Of a stretch of DNA of 64,000 nt, positions 1 to 8,865 are shown one piece after another. Within the stretch, counting starts at the first letter, position 1. Every line of letters starts with the position of its first letter. A program made the translations under genes and the position numbers. Origin of the DNA: Pseudomonas sp. GM79 (lineage in GTDB: Bacteria; Pseudomonadota; Gammaproteobacteria; Pseudomonadales; Pseudomonadaceae); NCBI RefSeq assembly GCF_000282495.1, contig NZ_AKJE01000076.1, positions 62,001 through 126,000 on the forward strand. Direction: 5' to 3'. The notes beneath the pieces were generated by a model. That model saw only the letters and a program-made list of their open reading frames with translations, had not been told where the DNA came from and did not search any database.

Positions 1-468
1 CGGCGATTCCGCCGCACCAGTTCTGTACTCTTCTTTAGCCCTGAGAAACTTTGTTGGAACAGGCCAGTAGAACGCCGGATCTTTGGTGCCAAAATAAGTA
101 AACGACGGCCCTTTTCTTGTTTGCGCTCCAAAAAACTTCCCAGCCGTACCGGCCGGGTTAACTTGTACGACAATACCAGTATGGAATAACTTATCACCAC
201 CGCCCAACGGATCCTCATTAATCCAAAGAGCAATGTCACCTTTCTTGACGTCTGGGGGCACGACGCTTGTGTAATAAGTGGAGTCCACCATCACCCGCGT
301 ATCTTCATATGGAATTTTGTAGCCAGCACCCGTCAGCAACAAATTAACCATATGCGAACAATCGATTAATTTATTACCGGCAGCATTTGTTTTTATGCCA
401 TCGCCACCCATCTTGTATACGTAGCCATGATTCTCGTAGTTACCCGTTAAATCTAATGGTTCTGTCAT
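1..468 (-). CDS. NlpC/P60-like cysteine hydrolase, probable T6SS effector (partial, C-terminus off the window)
   Basis: The reading frame is open from the ATG at 468 to the left edge (156 codons). Visible features are an Asp-Cys-Ser motif with Cys37 (DCSHMV), a KKGDIALW stretch near residues 75-82 and a His at 96 in LFHTGIVV. That Cys/GD/His layout is typical of NlpC/P60 and related papain-fold peptidoglycan hydrolases. No signal peptide is seen, as expected for a T6SS cargo. The gene is last in the vgrG transcript, 16 bases after a periplasmic Sel1-like protein that is the likely immunity factor. An AGGA lies about 8 bases before the ATG. Base composition is more AT-rich than the tss genes. 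Family membership rests on motifs alone, and a distinct Tae or other amidase fold is possible. The missing C-terminus could hold further domains. Confidence 0.7.
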   Translation of the reverse strand, partial: MTEPLDLTGNYENHGYVYKMGGDGIKTNAAGNKLIDCSHMVNLLLTGAGYKIPYEDTRVMVDSTYYTSVVPPDVKKGDIALWINEDPLGGGDKLFHTGIVVQVNPAGTAGKFFGAQTRKGPSFTYFGTKDPAFYWPVPTKFLRAKEEYRTGAAESP

Positions 469-484
469 TTCTGCATCCTGCAAA

Positions 485-1504
485 TTAGTAGCAATGGCTG
501 GCTTCAGTGACTTCAGCGGCTTGCGATTTTAATCTGGTTAAATTATTCAGGGCGATGGCATTTCCTTTACTGGCGGCCAAGCGATAGCAATACATGGCTC
601 TGGACATATCCTTAGTTACCAATCTACCAGTCTCGAATGTATCGCCTAGTTTATTCATAGCGTCAGGTGAGCTCATTGATGCGGCGCGAATCAGCTCCCT
701 TTCTGCCTCCTCAGGATGCTGACAAGGGCCGTCAGGGTCAGTGTCATTGCCATAACAATAGAATGTGGACAAAGCAGAAGCGCCGCTTGCGAGGGTAGTG
801 GCTGCAACCTTGAATAGGGTCTCGACCTTATCTGTCTCCAGCTGCGATGCCATTCCGGAAAGACTCAAGCTGGCAGCATTGAGACTCGCCTGAGGATCAC
901 CGGAAGCCGCTGCACACACGTAGTTTTCCAACGCGGCTTCAAAGAACTCTCCCGTCAGAGAGTATTTATCCAACCCACCAAGCCGCCCGTAGGTTCGCGC
1001 ACGTTGATAACAAAAATTCTCGGCGATACTCATGGTCGCAGTACTCGCTCCAACAAGGTCTTTCTCATTGATCGACCAATCCTCAACTCCCTCAAGCACC
1101 CAGCAAGTCTGCCGTGAAAAGTTGAAGATCTTGATGTAGCTATTACCCGCTCGCTTATCCACAACGTTGAAGTGACTGCCGTCAACGGCTTCGACTTCAA
1201 CACCTTCAGTCTTGTCTGGGGCTATGGGCGCCATAAGTGGAAACACCAAAGTGGAACTGTTAACTCTGGTCGTTTGTGGCTCAAAAGCCCCCTGCTCTCC
1301 TGCAGGTTTTAAAACCAGCGACTTCACCGTCATTGCGGTCAATCGCTCCTGGACTTCAGTATTTGCAGAGAACGCCGGAAGGAACTGAGCGAAATCCTGG
1401 GATGGGCACTCATCTGCAAAAACGCTGTCATGAAACAGGCTCAATAGCGACGCGATGAATACCGCTGCCGCGAATCCATTGCTCTCCTTAAAAATACGAT
1501 TCAT
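485..1504 (-). CDS. Secreted Sel1-like repeat protein, probable immunity protein of the adjacent hydrolase
   Basis: About 339 residues. An N-terminal signal peptide (hydrophobic AAAVFIASLLSLF, probable cleavage after SVFA) sends the product to the periplasm. The C-terminal half (about residues 170-335) contains Sel1/TPR-like helical repeats, seen as AAASGDPQAS and RLAASKGNAIALNNL. The gene lies between vgrG and an NlpC/P60-like enzyme. Periplasmic Sel1-repeat proteins are known immunity proteins of T6SS lipases (the Tli5 type), so an immunity role is inferred from location and architecture. Start choice: the ATG at 1504 is used; an in-frame GTG at 1513 would overlap the vgrG stop by 3 bases. 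The N-terminal half (residues 25-160) matches no family I recognise. Confidence 0.72.
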   Translation of the reverse strand: MNRIFKESNGFAAAVFIASLLSLFHDSVFADECPSQDFAQFLPAFSANTEVQERLTAMTVKSLVLKPAGEQGAFEPQTTRVNSSTLVFPLMAPIAPDKTEGVEVEAVDGSHFNVVDKRAGNSYIKIFNFSRQTCWVLEGVEDWSINEKDLVGASTATMSIAENFCYQRARTYGRLGGLDKYSLTGEFFEAALENYVCAAASGDPQASLNAASLSLSGMASQLETDKVETLFKVAATTLASGASALSTFYCYGNDTDPDGPCQHPEEAERELIRAASMSSPDAMNKLGDTFETGRLVTKDMSRAMYCYRLAASKGNAIALNNLTRLKSQAAEVTEASHCY

Positions 1505-1509
1505 ATCAA

Positions 1510-3546
1510 TCACTCAGAAAACACAAAAAAAGCCTTCGGCTTAACCTTCTCAGGCACCGCATTCCCCAACGCCTGATCCATCAAACTCCCCGCCTTATCC
1601 TTATCCGCCGCCCCCGGCAGCACCGGCGGCTTAATCCCAATCCCAGTCCCACTCCCCGCCGAACCACCCGCATTAATCTTCACCACCGGCCCAACAACCG
1701 TCACACCACCGGCATCCAGCTTGATAAAACTCCCCCCGGCCTTAACCGTGAGCTCCATCCCAGCCTCGATAACAATCTTGTCCCCAGCCTTGAGGTGAAT
1801 CTCTTTCCCCGCACTGGTCAGCTGCGCAGTCCCCAACTTCACATGCTGGTTCTGCCCAACCGTCAGGTGATCATCCATCCGCACTTCACTCTTGCGATCC
1901 GCAATGGTGGTCCGATGTTCCTCAGCCTTCAGCTCGGTGTAGGTGTTCTTCACCACCGTGTCGTGGCGTTCATTCCCCACGCGAATCTTCTGGTCGTGTT
2001 CAATGTTTTCATCCCAATCCCGCTGGGCATGAATAAAGATCTGCTCCGCACCCTTCTTGTCTTCAATCCGCAGTTCGTTGTACCCACCGCCGCCCGGTGA
2101 GCTGAGGGTTTTGAATACGGTGCGGGTTTTGTTCGCAGGCAGGTCGTAGGGAACCTGGTTTTCCTTGTGGTACAGGCACCCAGTCACCAACGGTTGATCA
2201 GGATCCCCTTCGAGGAAGGTGACGAGCACTTCCATGCCGATGCGCGGGATGGCGATGGCGCCGTAGCGGTCGCCGGCCCAGCTGGAGGAAACGCGCATCC
2301 AGCAGCTGGTCTTGTCATCAGCCAACCCTTCGCGGTCCCAGTGGAATTGCACTTTGATGCGGCCGTATTGGTCGCAGTGGATTTCTTCGCCTTTGGGGCC
2401 GGTGACCATGGCGGTCTGGCTGCCGAGGACGCGGGGTTTGGGGTGTTCCAGTGCCGGGCGGTAGAACACGGCCCACGGGGTGGCGAGGAAGCGGTTGCGG
2501 TAGCCTTGGTGGAAGTCGTCTTTGTTGTCGGTGGTGTCGCTGGTCACGGATTCTTCGAGCACTTGCGGCTGTTTGCCTTCGTGGACGATTTCGGTGAGCA
2601 GCCAGAGGTCGTTCCACTCGGTGCGCGGGTGGTCGGAGATTTCCAGGAAGTGGCCGCTGGCGAGGGTGGTCTGGTCGCCATGGCCTTCGGCTTGCTGGTA
2701 GTCGGCGCGGTGGCGTTCGAGGGCGCGTTGGCTGAGGAATTTGCCGCGCGCGCGGTCGAGGAAGCGGCCGGGGTAGTCGTAGTCTTCGAGGTCCGGTTCG
2801 GTGCTTTCGCCGTCGGGTTTATAGCCGGCTTCAAGTCGCAGGTTGGGCTTTTCGAAGTCATAGTCGCGGCGGGTGACGCGGCCGGTGCGGGTTTCCAGGC
2901 GTAGTTTGAAGCCTTTGATCACCGGCTCGTCGGCGACCATGCCGCTGCCTTGTACATAGGCGGTGGGCTGGCCGAGTTTGGGGAACACGGTCTGGTTGTC
3001 GCCGAACACCAGCAGGTGGGCTTTTTCGCTGTGCTGGAAGTGGTAGTGAATGCCTTCTTCTTCGCACAGGCGCTGGACGAAGTGCAGGTCGGTTTCGTCG
3101 TACTGCACGCAGTAGTCGCGGTCCGGGCACGGGGTGTTCAGCTGGAAGCGGTAGGCGTTGCCTTTGATGCCGTGTTCTTCGAGGATCAGCGCGATGATTT
3201 TCGGCACCGACATCTGCTGGTAGATGCGCTGGTTGGTGCGGTGATGCAGGTATTGCAGCTGCGGCACCAGGGAGACTTTGTAGCGGGTCAGGCGCTTGCC
3301 GGCATCGCCTTGGGCGACGCGGTAGATCTGGCCGTGGATGCCACTGCCTTTCGGGTCGAATGCGAGGAACGCCTGCTTGTGCAGGAGCTTTTCCAGGTCC
3401 AGGTCCGGGTTCTCGCTGACCAGTTCGAGGTCGAAGCGATACGGCTGGCTGATGCCTTCGGTGCCGGTGAACGACAGCACTTGCAGGTCGCCGGCATAGT
3501 CTTCAACGGTCAGACTGAAGTGCGTTTCGTTAGCTGGGTTGAACAT
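1510..3546 (-). CDS. vgrG: VgrG spike protein (TssI) of locus A
   Basis: 678 residues. VgrG forms the trimeric puncturing tip on the Hcp tube and carries effectors. N-terminal gp27-like domains (about 1-370) include the conserved DYCVQYDETDLHFVQRLCEEEG block. The gp5-like OB fold (about 385-470) includes GPKGEEIHCDQYGRIKVQFHWD, and the gp5-type beta-helix follows (about 500-640, HDTVVKNTYTELKAEEH repeats). No enzymatic C-terminal extension is evident; the protein ends in a Pro/Gly-rich tail. It is 28 bases downstream of the kinase gene and followed directly by the periplasmic Sel1 protein and hydrolase genes, suggesting it loads that hydrolase. It resembles the VgrG at 28057-30084 throughout, far more than the H1-type VgrG at the right edge. 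Confidence 0.95.
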   Translation of the reverse strand: MFNPANETHFSLTVEDYAGDLQVLSFTGTEGISQPYRFDLELVSENPDLDLEKLLHKQAFLAFDPKGSGIHGQIYRVAQGDAGKRLTRYKVSLVPQLQYLHHRTNQRIYQQMSVPKIIALILEEHGIKGNAYRFQLNTPCPDRDYCVQYDETDLHFVQRLCEEEGIHYHFQHSEKAHLLVFGDNQTVFPKLGQPTAYVQGSGMVADEPVIKGFKLRLETRTGRVTRRDYDFEKPNLRLEAGYKPDGESTEPDLEDYDYPGRFLDRARGKFLSQRALERHRADYQQAEGHGDQTTLASGHFLEISDHPRTEWNDLWLLTEIVHEGKQPQVLEESVTSDTTDNKDDFHQGYRNRFLATPWAVFYRPALEHPKPRVLGSQTAMVTGPKGEEIHCDQYGRIKVQFHWDREGLADDKTSCWMRVSSSWAGDRYGAIAIPRIGMEVLVTFLEGDPDQPLVTGCLYHKENQVPYDLPANKTRTVFKTLSSPGGGGYNELRIEDKKGAEQIFIHAQRDWDENIEHDQKIRVGNERHDTVVKNTYTELKAEEHRTTIADRKSEVRMDDHLTVGQNQHVKLGTAQLTSAGKEIHLKAGDKIVIEAGMELTVKAGGSFIKLDAGGVTVVGPVVKINAGGSAGSGTGIGIKPPVLPGAADKDKAGSLMDQALGNAVPEKVKPKAFFVFSE

Positions 3547-3574
3547 AAAGTGCTCCCTGTTCGAATGTCATCCG

Positions 3575-4591
3575 TTACGCCCGAAGTCGCAGACGTTGTA
3601 GCCAGGACGAAGTGGCGCCCATGGCGTCACGCAATTGGGCGGCGGTGATGGTGCGCTTGGCCGCATCGAAAACCAGCGCCGTTCGCAGGGCTGGCCAGCA
3701 GTGTTTCGGTAGATGCTTGGGTGCTTGCAGTTCGCGTTCGAGGTGCCCGTTGCGGGCCTCGGTCGAGGGCAAGCGGCGGAACGGATGTTTGCCGCCCGCC
3801 AGTTCGTAGATCACGCAGGCCACGCCGTACACGTCCGCGCTGGCCGAGAGTGGCTGGCCTTCGAGCAGTTCAGGGGCGGCGTAGCCGGGGGTCCAGGCGT
3901 TGAAGCGGTTGCGGCTCAGGTGCGGCAGGCCGGGCAAGATGCCTTCTTGCGCCTGGCCGAGGCCGAAGTCGAACAGGCGCACGCCCTCCTCGCTGAGCAT
4001 CACGTTGCTCGGTTTCATGTCGCCGTGCAGCACGCCGCGAGCGTGGGCGTAGGCCAGCGCGTCGAGCAGCGGCAGCACGATGTCGCGCAGTTCTATCCAC
4101 GGCAGGCCCAGAGGCCGCTCGCAGAGTAATTTGTCCAGGGTCAGCCCACGCATGAGTTCCATGGTGATGAAGGCGCGCTGGCAGTCGGTGTCCACTTCAA
4201 AGGTGTGCGGTCGCAGCACATTGTCGTGGCGCAGTCGTCGGGTCAGGGCGAACTCGCTGTAGAGCAAGGCGCTGGCGTCCGGCGATTCGGCAAATTCTTC
4301 GCTGAGTATTTTCAGCGCGATGTAAGGGTCGGGATCGCCGAACTGTTCGCTCAGCAAATCCCGTGCACGGTAAACCGCGCCCATGCCACCGGCACCGAGC
4401 AGGCGCTCGATGCGGTAACGCCCCGCCAGCACGTCGGGCAATTCACCGACGCTGGCCCGAGTCGGCGCCAGCGCAGGCTCGGCCTGATGCGGCTTTCCGT
4501 TTAGAGGCGTGGCGAAGGCGAAGTAAGTCAGGTTGTTGGCTTCTTCCTCGGTCACCAGCAGGTCGTCGATCAGCGGCATGAGTTCAGTCAT
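3575..4591 (-). CDS. stk1: T6SS-associated Ser/Thr protein kinase (Stk1-like)
   Basis: 338 residues, cytoplasmic, with no membrane segment and no vWA domain, unlike the PpkA at 38827-41871. Hanks-type kinase domain: glycine loop GAGGMGAVY (66-74), Lys94 in IALKIL, catalytic loop HGDMKPSN (189-196; the usual HRD arginine is Gly), DFG at 208-210 and an APE-like AAPELLEG. It is the last gene of the core cluster and overlaps the phosphatase gene by 4 bases (ATGA), so kinase and phosphatase are probably translationally coupled. In P. aeruginosa HSI-II the equivalent pair is stp1-stk1 after icmF2. A likely substrate is the FHA protein of the same locus; this is inference from the H1 pathway. Confidence 0.9.
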   Translation of the reverse strand: MTELMPLIDDLLVTEEEANNLTYFAFATPLNGKPHQAEPALAPTRASVGELPDVLAGRYRIERLLGAGGMGAVYRARDLLSEQFGDPDPYIALKILSEEFAESPDASALLYSEFALTRRLRHDNVLRPHTFEVDTDCQRAFITMELMRGLTLDKLLCERPLGLPWIELRDIVLPLLDALAYAHARGVLHGDMKPSNVMLSEEGVRLFDFGLGQAQEGILPGLPHLSRNRFNAWTPGYAAPELLEGQPLSASADVYGVACVIYELAGGKHPFRRLPSTEARNGHLERELQAPKHLPKHCWPALRTALVFDAAKRTITAAQLRDAMGATSSWLQRLRLRA

Positions 4592-5316
4592 TGGCGGATC
4601 ACCACGGCAGTCAGATTGTCCCGGGCCGAGCCACGTAGAGCGCCGTCGAACAGACGTTCCAGCGCAACGTGCGGCGCGGTCAGGCTCAGGGCGTTGCCCA
4701 GGGCATCGCTAGTCAGCCCTTGATACAAACCGTCGCTGCACAGCAAAAACGCATCGCCGGGATAGACCTCGAGTTCGAGCACGTCCAGGGTCAGCTGCTC
4801 GGCAGCCCCGACCGCACGGGTCAGGGCATGGGCGGCAGGATGAGCCTGGGCTTGCTCGACGCTCATGTTCTGCTCGTCGATCAGTTGCTGTTGCAGCGAA
4901 TGGTCTTTGGACAGCTGATACAAACGCTGGCCGCGCCACAGGTAGCAACGGCTGTCACCGGCCCAGATGCAGGCCGCGCGATTGCCTTCCACCAGCAGCG
5001 CCACCACGGTGCTGCCCATGATGCTGTCGTGGCGCCCGGCGGTGACGGTCAACTCCTGACCTAATCGGCGGTTGAGCCAGTGCAGGCACTGGCGAATACC
5101 TTTGAGTCGTTCGTCGAAGTCGTCCTGCACCGGCAATTCCGCCAGGCTGGCGACGATCAACTGGCTAGCGACATCGCCGCCCTGATGACCGCCCATGCCG
5201 TCCGCGACCACCCACAGCCCCTGCTGTGGACAGTCGAGAAAAGCATCTTCGTTGCGCGCCCGAACCTTGCCCGGATCGGTACGCGCAGCGCTGCGCCAGG
5301 GACTGGCAACCAGCAT
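4588..5316 (-). CDS. stp1: PP2C-family Ser/Thr phosphatase (Stp1-like)
   Basis: 242 residues. PP2C metal-binding motifs are visible: RNEDAF near residue 22, VADGMGGH near 37-44, and AFLLCSDGL near 190. It should dephosphorylate targets of the kinase encoded next to it. The start ATG overlaps the tssM stop by one base (TGATG) and its stop overlaps the kinase start (ATGA), so tssM-stp1-stk1 are tightly coupled. It resembles the PppA at 41868-42599 of locus B, its functional counterpart. Confidence 0.92.
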   Translation of the reverse strand: MLVASPWRSAARTDPGKVRARNEDAFLDCPQQGLWVVADGMGGHQGGDVASQLIVASLAELPVQDDFDERLKGIRQCLHWLNRRLGQELTVTAGRHDSIMGSTVVALLVEGNRAACIWAGDSRCYLWRGQRLYQLSKDHSLQQQLIDEQNMSVEQAQAHPAAHALTRAVGAAEQLTLDVLELEVYPGDAFLLCSDGLYQGLTSDALGNALSLTAPHVALERLFDGALRGSARDNLTAVVIRQ

Positions 5317-8300
5317 CAGAGCTGCACCGGCATACGGAAAGTACGCAGCACGCCCATGTCGAACGGGTTCGGCGTGCGCTGGCTCGTCAGCAAGTAGTTG
5401 GCGCGCAGGCCACCCACGTCAGCCTTGAGCACCAGCACGTCGCGACCGGTCAGGTACTCGGTTTGCATCAGGTCGAACAGACGGAACAGCGACCATGGGC
5501 CGGAGTTCTTCTCGATGCCGATCGGGCGGCCGGCCATTTTGTCGAGGACCAGGCTGGTGCGACCGTCTTCAGCGTCGGTCGGCCATTTGAACGACACCGG
5601 CACGATAGGACCGTGACGGTACTCAATGGTCTTGTCGCCAAACTTGAACTCCGAACGGCTGACGGCCGGGTCGAGGGTGTACGGCTCCAGTTTGAACTGC
5701 ACTTGCGGTTCGGCCGGGTTGCTGGCGAAGAAGCTCTGGCGGATCACTTGCGCCGCGGCCATCTGGTCGAGGTAGACCTTGGAGATCGGCATGCTGTGAC
5801 CGTCAATGCTGCGCAGGCGATAGTTGCCTGGATCGCCACTCACGAACGGACGCATGTAGTTGTCGAAGAAGCGATCGGCGATGCCCTGGGCCTTGAAGAA
5901 CTCGCGGAAGTCGCTGATCGCGACGTCGCTGGTGCTGTGGGCGCTGAACGGGTAACGCTTGTTGATCGCCTTGCCGTAGAAGCTGTACAGCTCGCTCTGA
6001 TAACGCTGGTTCAGGTACTGGTAGGAATCGTTGAGCACCAGACGCCAGGTGTCTTCGGCCAGCACGTTGAACCACACGCTGACAGGGCGCGGCAGACGGT
6101 TCGAGGCATTGCGCAAGTTGCTCAGCGCATCACGCTGGCCGCTCATGCGGGTCTTGGCCATTTCGAACGCGGCCTGTTCCGGCGCGCTGGCACGGGCCAG
6201 GCTCGACAGTTGCAGTTGCAGGTCGTTGAGTGCTGTCAGTGCCGGGGTCAGGTCAGCGGCCGGGCCGTTGTTGTCGTCCAGCAAGCGGTGCAGCGGTTCG
6301 AAGCGACGTTGCAGGGATTTCTTCGCGGTGTCGGGCAGCTGCTTTGCCATATGAGCGGTCATGTCTGCGGCTTTATCAGCAGCGGCCGCAGCGAGTTTGC
6401 CGAGCTTGCCGCCCTTCTCGCCCAATTTTTCAGCCGCCTCGGCGGCTTCATCGGCACTGTCGGCGATCACCGGGAACCGGGTGTTCTCGCGCACTTCCAC
6501 CAGCAGTTGCAGCACCGGGGAGTTGGCGGACGTCAGGCCCGCCAGTTGCTCGGCGCCCTCGCCTGCGTCGTTGATCGGTGGCAATGCCACCTGACCGACC
6601 GCTTCGCTCCAGAAATTGGCGTAGTCGCGGAAGTACAGTTGCTCCAGTTCGACCATCAGGCGACGCAAGTCCATGCCGCTGATGCCCGAGCCTTCGCCCA
6701 GCACCCAGTTGTCGCGCAGGATATCGGTGACCAGTGCAGTGCCCTGGACCGAGAAATACTGCTGATAACCCTGTTGGGTGTAGAACCCCGGAATCACGTA
6801 ATCGGTGCCGACAAACAGCGCACCCTGCGGGCCCAAGTGTTGGCTGAAGCGGTATTCCGGCAGATTGCGAGCCTGCTCGCGCAGCATCCGGTAAACCACG
6901 TTGGCCAGCGACTCGCTGCGCAGCACCTGACGCGCCTGCGCCACCAGTTGCTCGTTCAGCGGGTAGATAAATGGCTGCTTGAGCAATCGCTCGAAGTACG
7001 TGTTCAAGCCGTTCTGCACTGCAGTGTTGCCGGCGTAGCGCAGGGACCAGTCAGTGGCGACCCAATCCTTGAGCCAAGCAGCATCGCGGCGATCCTTCAT
7101 GTTCAACATCAGGTACGCACGCAGGCTGTTGAGCAGGCGTTCGCGGTCCTTCATGTTGGCGCGGATCTGCCCTTCCAGCAGGGTCGCAACCTTCGGCAAC
7201 AACTGCGTTTCGAGCTCGCGCTCGTAAGCCGCCTTGACTACCGGATTGACGTCTTCACCTTGGTACAGGCCACCGCGCTCGTGGTACGACACGTCACCCT
7301 TTTTCGGGAAGACCTGAGTCGCCGCGTAGCGGGTGTCGAGGGTCTTGAGCACCGCCATCGAATCATCGCGCGCAGTCAGGGCCGAGCGTTGCTGATTCCA
7401 GGTTTGCGCCAGTGAGCGCAGGTTTTCCAGACGCTCGTAGTTGGCCGAGAAACCACCGGCCCACAACATACCGAACAGCGCCAGCGCCGCCAGTGCGCCG
7501 ACGTACAGCGCACGTTGGCCCCAATGGATGCGGCTGCGTTCGCGCTTGTCCAGACCTGCCAGATCGGCCTCGGGGAAAATTACTCGGCTGAGCAAATGGT
7601 GAATGAACCGCGAACGGCCACTGCGCAGGGTCGGCAGCACGCCGGCGTTCATGCCCAGATTGGCGCCGATCCCGGCAGTGGTCTGGTCCATCTCTTGGGT
7701 CAGGTGCGGTGCGCTGGTCAGGTAGAAACCGCGCAACTGGCTGACACGCTGGTAGCGGTTGCCAGTGAACGCCATGTCGACGAACAGGCACAGACGCTCG
7801 CCGATCTGCCCCAGTTGATGCGGGAAGTCGAGGATGCGGCCACGGCGCTGGGTGTCGCGCTCCTGGTGCATGCGCATGATCACCTGACTGTTCAGGCGAC
7901 GCAGCAGCTCTTCGAATTCGGCGCGCAGCACAGCCACGTCGGTGCCGCTCTGCTCTTTGCGGAAGCTGGTGCCGAGTACCTGATCGCTTTCTTCGCGGGT
8001 CAGCTGATCGAAGAACTCGTCGAAACCGAGCAGGCGGTCGGCCTTGCTCAGCACCAGATAAATCGGCACGTCGACGTGCAGTTTCTGATGCACGTCTTGC
8101 AGACGCGCACGCACTTGGCGAGCCAGGGTGTCGAGGTCTTGCTCGCTGCCGCCCAGCAGTGTTTCCACCGGGATGGTCACCAGCACACCGTTCAATGGAC
8201 GGTTGCGGCGACGCTTGCGCAGCAGGTCGAGCAAGGTGCTCCAGGCGCTGCCATCGACTTCCGCATCCGGTTGGGTCAGGTAACGCCCGGCGGTGTCGAT

Positions 8301-8855
8301 CAGCACGCCGTGGTCGGCGAAGTACCAGTCGCAATGCCGAGTGCCAAGGGTGTCGCGGGTGAGTTTGCGGTCGATCTTGTTGATCGGAAACTCAAGCCCC
8401 GAGAAGTCCAGCAGACTGGTCTTGCCGCTGCCCTGCGGGCCGATCAGCAAATACCACGGCAAATCGCTGCGCCAGCGTTCGCTGCGACCGCGATAGAGGC
8501 TCGAGGTCTTCAGGGTTTTCAACGCATCCTTGAAGCGCACGCGAAGCTCTTTCTGCTCTTCGTCGATCAGCTCTTCACGGCGGATACGGTCCTGGCCGTC
8601 CTCGGTTTCTTCCACAGCCTTTTTGCGCACACCGGCGCGCCAGCTGACGAAGACCATGGTCAGGCCCCAGACCAGGAACAGCACACTGATGGTCAGCAGG
8701 CGGGAGGTCGAACCTTCCCAGAACTTGTAGTCATTGACCGCCAGCAGCGGCCCGACGAACCACACCAGCAGCGCGACGAACAGCACCAGCAGCAGGGTCC
8801 AGACCCAGGTCTGGCGCAGGAATGCGCCGACTTTCTTGAAAAACTTTTTCATCAC
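5316..8855 (-). CDS. tssM: TssM (IcmF) inner-membrane protein of locus A
   Basis: 1179 residues, the usual TssM length. It builds the trans-envelope channel with TssL and TssJ. Two N-terminal membrane segments (about 15-38 and 50-70) are followed by a cytoplasmic NTPase-like domain with Walker A GPQGSGKT near 140, then a third membrane segment (about 449-468, ALYVGALAALALFGMLWAGG) and a large periplasmic region. The C-terminal part (from about 950) corresponds to the TssJ-contacting domain. It lies 10 bases after tssL and overlaps the phosphatase gene by one base. The Ala/Glu/Lys-rich stretch EAAEAAEKLGEKGGKL (about residue 800) is a likely helical linker. Confidence 0.96.
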   Translation of the reverse strand: MMKKFFKKVGAFLRQTWVWTLLLVLFVALLVWFVGPLLAVNDYKFWEGSTSRLLTISVLFLVWGLTMVFVSWRAGVRKKAVEETEDGQDRIRREELIDEEQKELRVRFKDALKTLKTSSLYRGRSERWRSDLPWYLLIGPQGSGKTSLLDFSGLEFPINKIDRKLTRDTLGTRHCDWYFADHGVLIDTAGRYLTQPDAEVDGSAWSTLLDLLRKRRRNRPLNGVLVTIPVETLLGGSEQDLDTLARQVRARLQDVHQKLHVDVPIYLVLSKADRLLGFDEFFDQLTREESDQVLGTSFRKEQSGTDVAVLRAEFEELLRRLNSQVIMRMHQERDTQRRGRILDFPHQLGQIGERLCLFVDMAFTGNRYQRVSQLRGFYLTSAPHLTQEMDQTTAGIGANLGMNAGVLPTLRSGRSRFIHHLLSRVIFPEADLAGLDKRERSRIHWGQRALYVGALAALALFGMLWAGGFSANYERLENLRSLAQTWNQQRSALTARDDSMAVLKTLDTRYAATQVFPKKGDVSYHERGGLYQGEDVNPVVKAAYERELETQLLPKVATLLEGQIRANMKDRERLLNSLRAYLMLNMKDRRDAAWLKDWVATDWSLRYAGNTAVQNGLNTYFERLLKQPFIYPLNEQLVAQARQVLRSESLANVVYRMLREQARNLPEYRFSQHLGPQGALFVGTDYVIPGFYTQQGYQQYFSVQGTALVTDILRDNWVLGEGSGISGMDLRRLMVELEQLYFRDYANFWSEAVGQVALPPINDAGEGAEQLAGLTSANSPVLQLLVEVRENTRFPVIADSADEAAEAAEKLGEKGGKLGKLAAAAADKAADMTAHMAKQLPDTAKKSLQRRFEPLHRLLDDNNGPAADLTPALTALNDLQLQLSSLARASAPEQAAFEMAKTRMSGQRDALSNLRNASNRLPRPVSVWFNVLAEDTWRLVLNDSYQYLNQRYQSELYSFYGKAINKRYPFSAHSTSDVAISDFREFFKAQGIADRFFDNYMRPFVSGDPGNYRLRSIDGHSMPISKVYLDQMAAAQVIRQSFFASNPAEPQVQFKLEPYTLDPAVSRSEFKFGDKTIEYRHGPIVPVSFKWPTDAEDGRTSLVLDKMAGRPIGIEKNSGPWSLFRLFDLMQTEYLTGRDVLVLKADVGGLRANYLLTSQRTPNPFDMGVLRTFRMPVQL

Positions 8856-8865
8856 ACGTCCCTGT

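Noticed and set aside
5226..7415. 729-codon open frame on the plus strand opposite tssM
   Set aside because: Antisense shadow of GC-rich tssM; composition is Val/Gln/Arg-rich with no family motif, and tssM is unambiguous.
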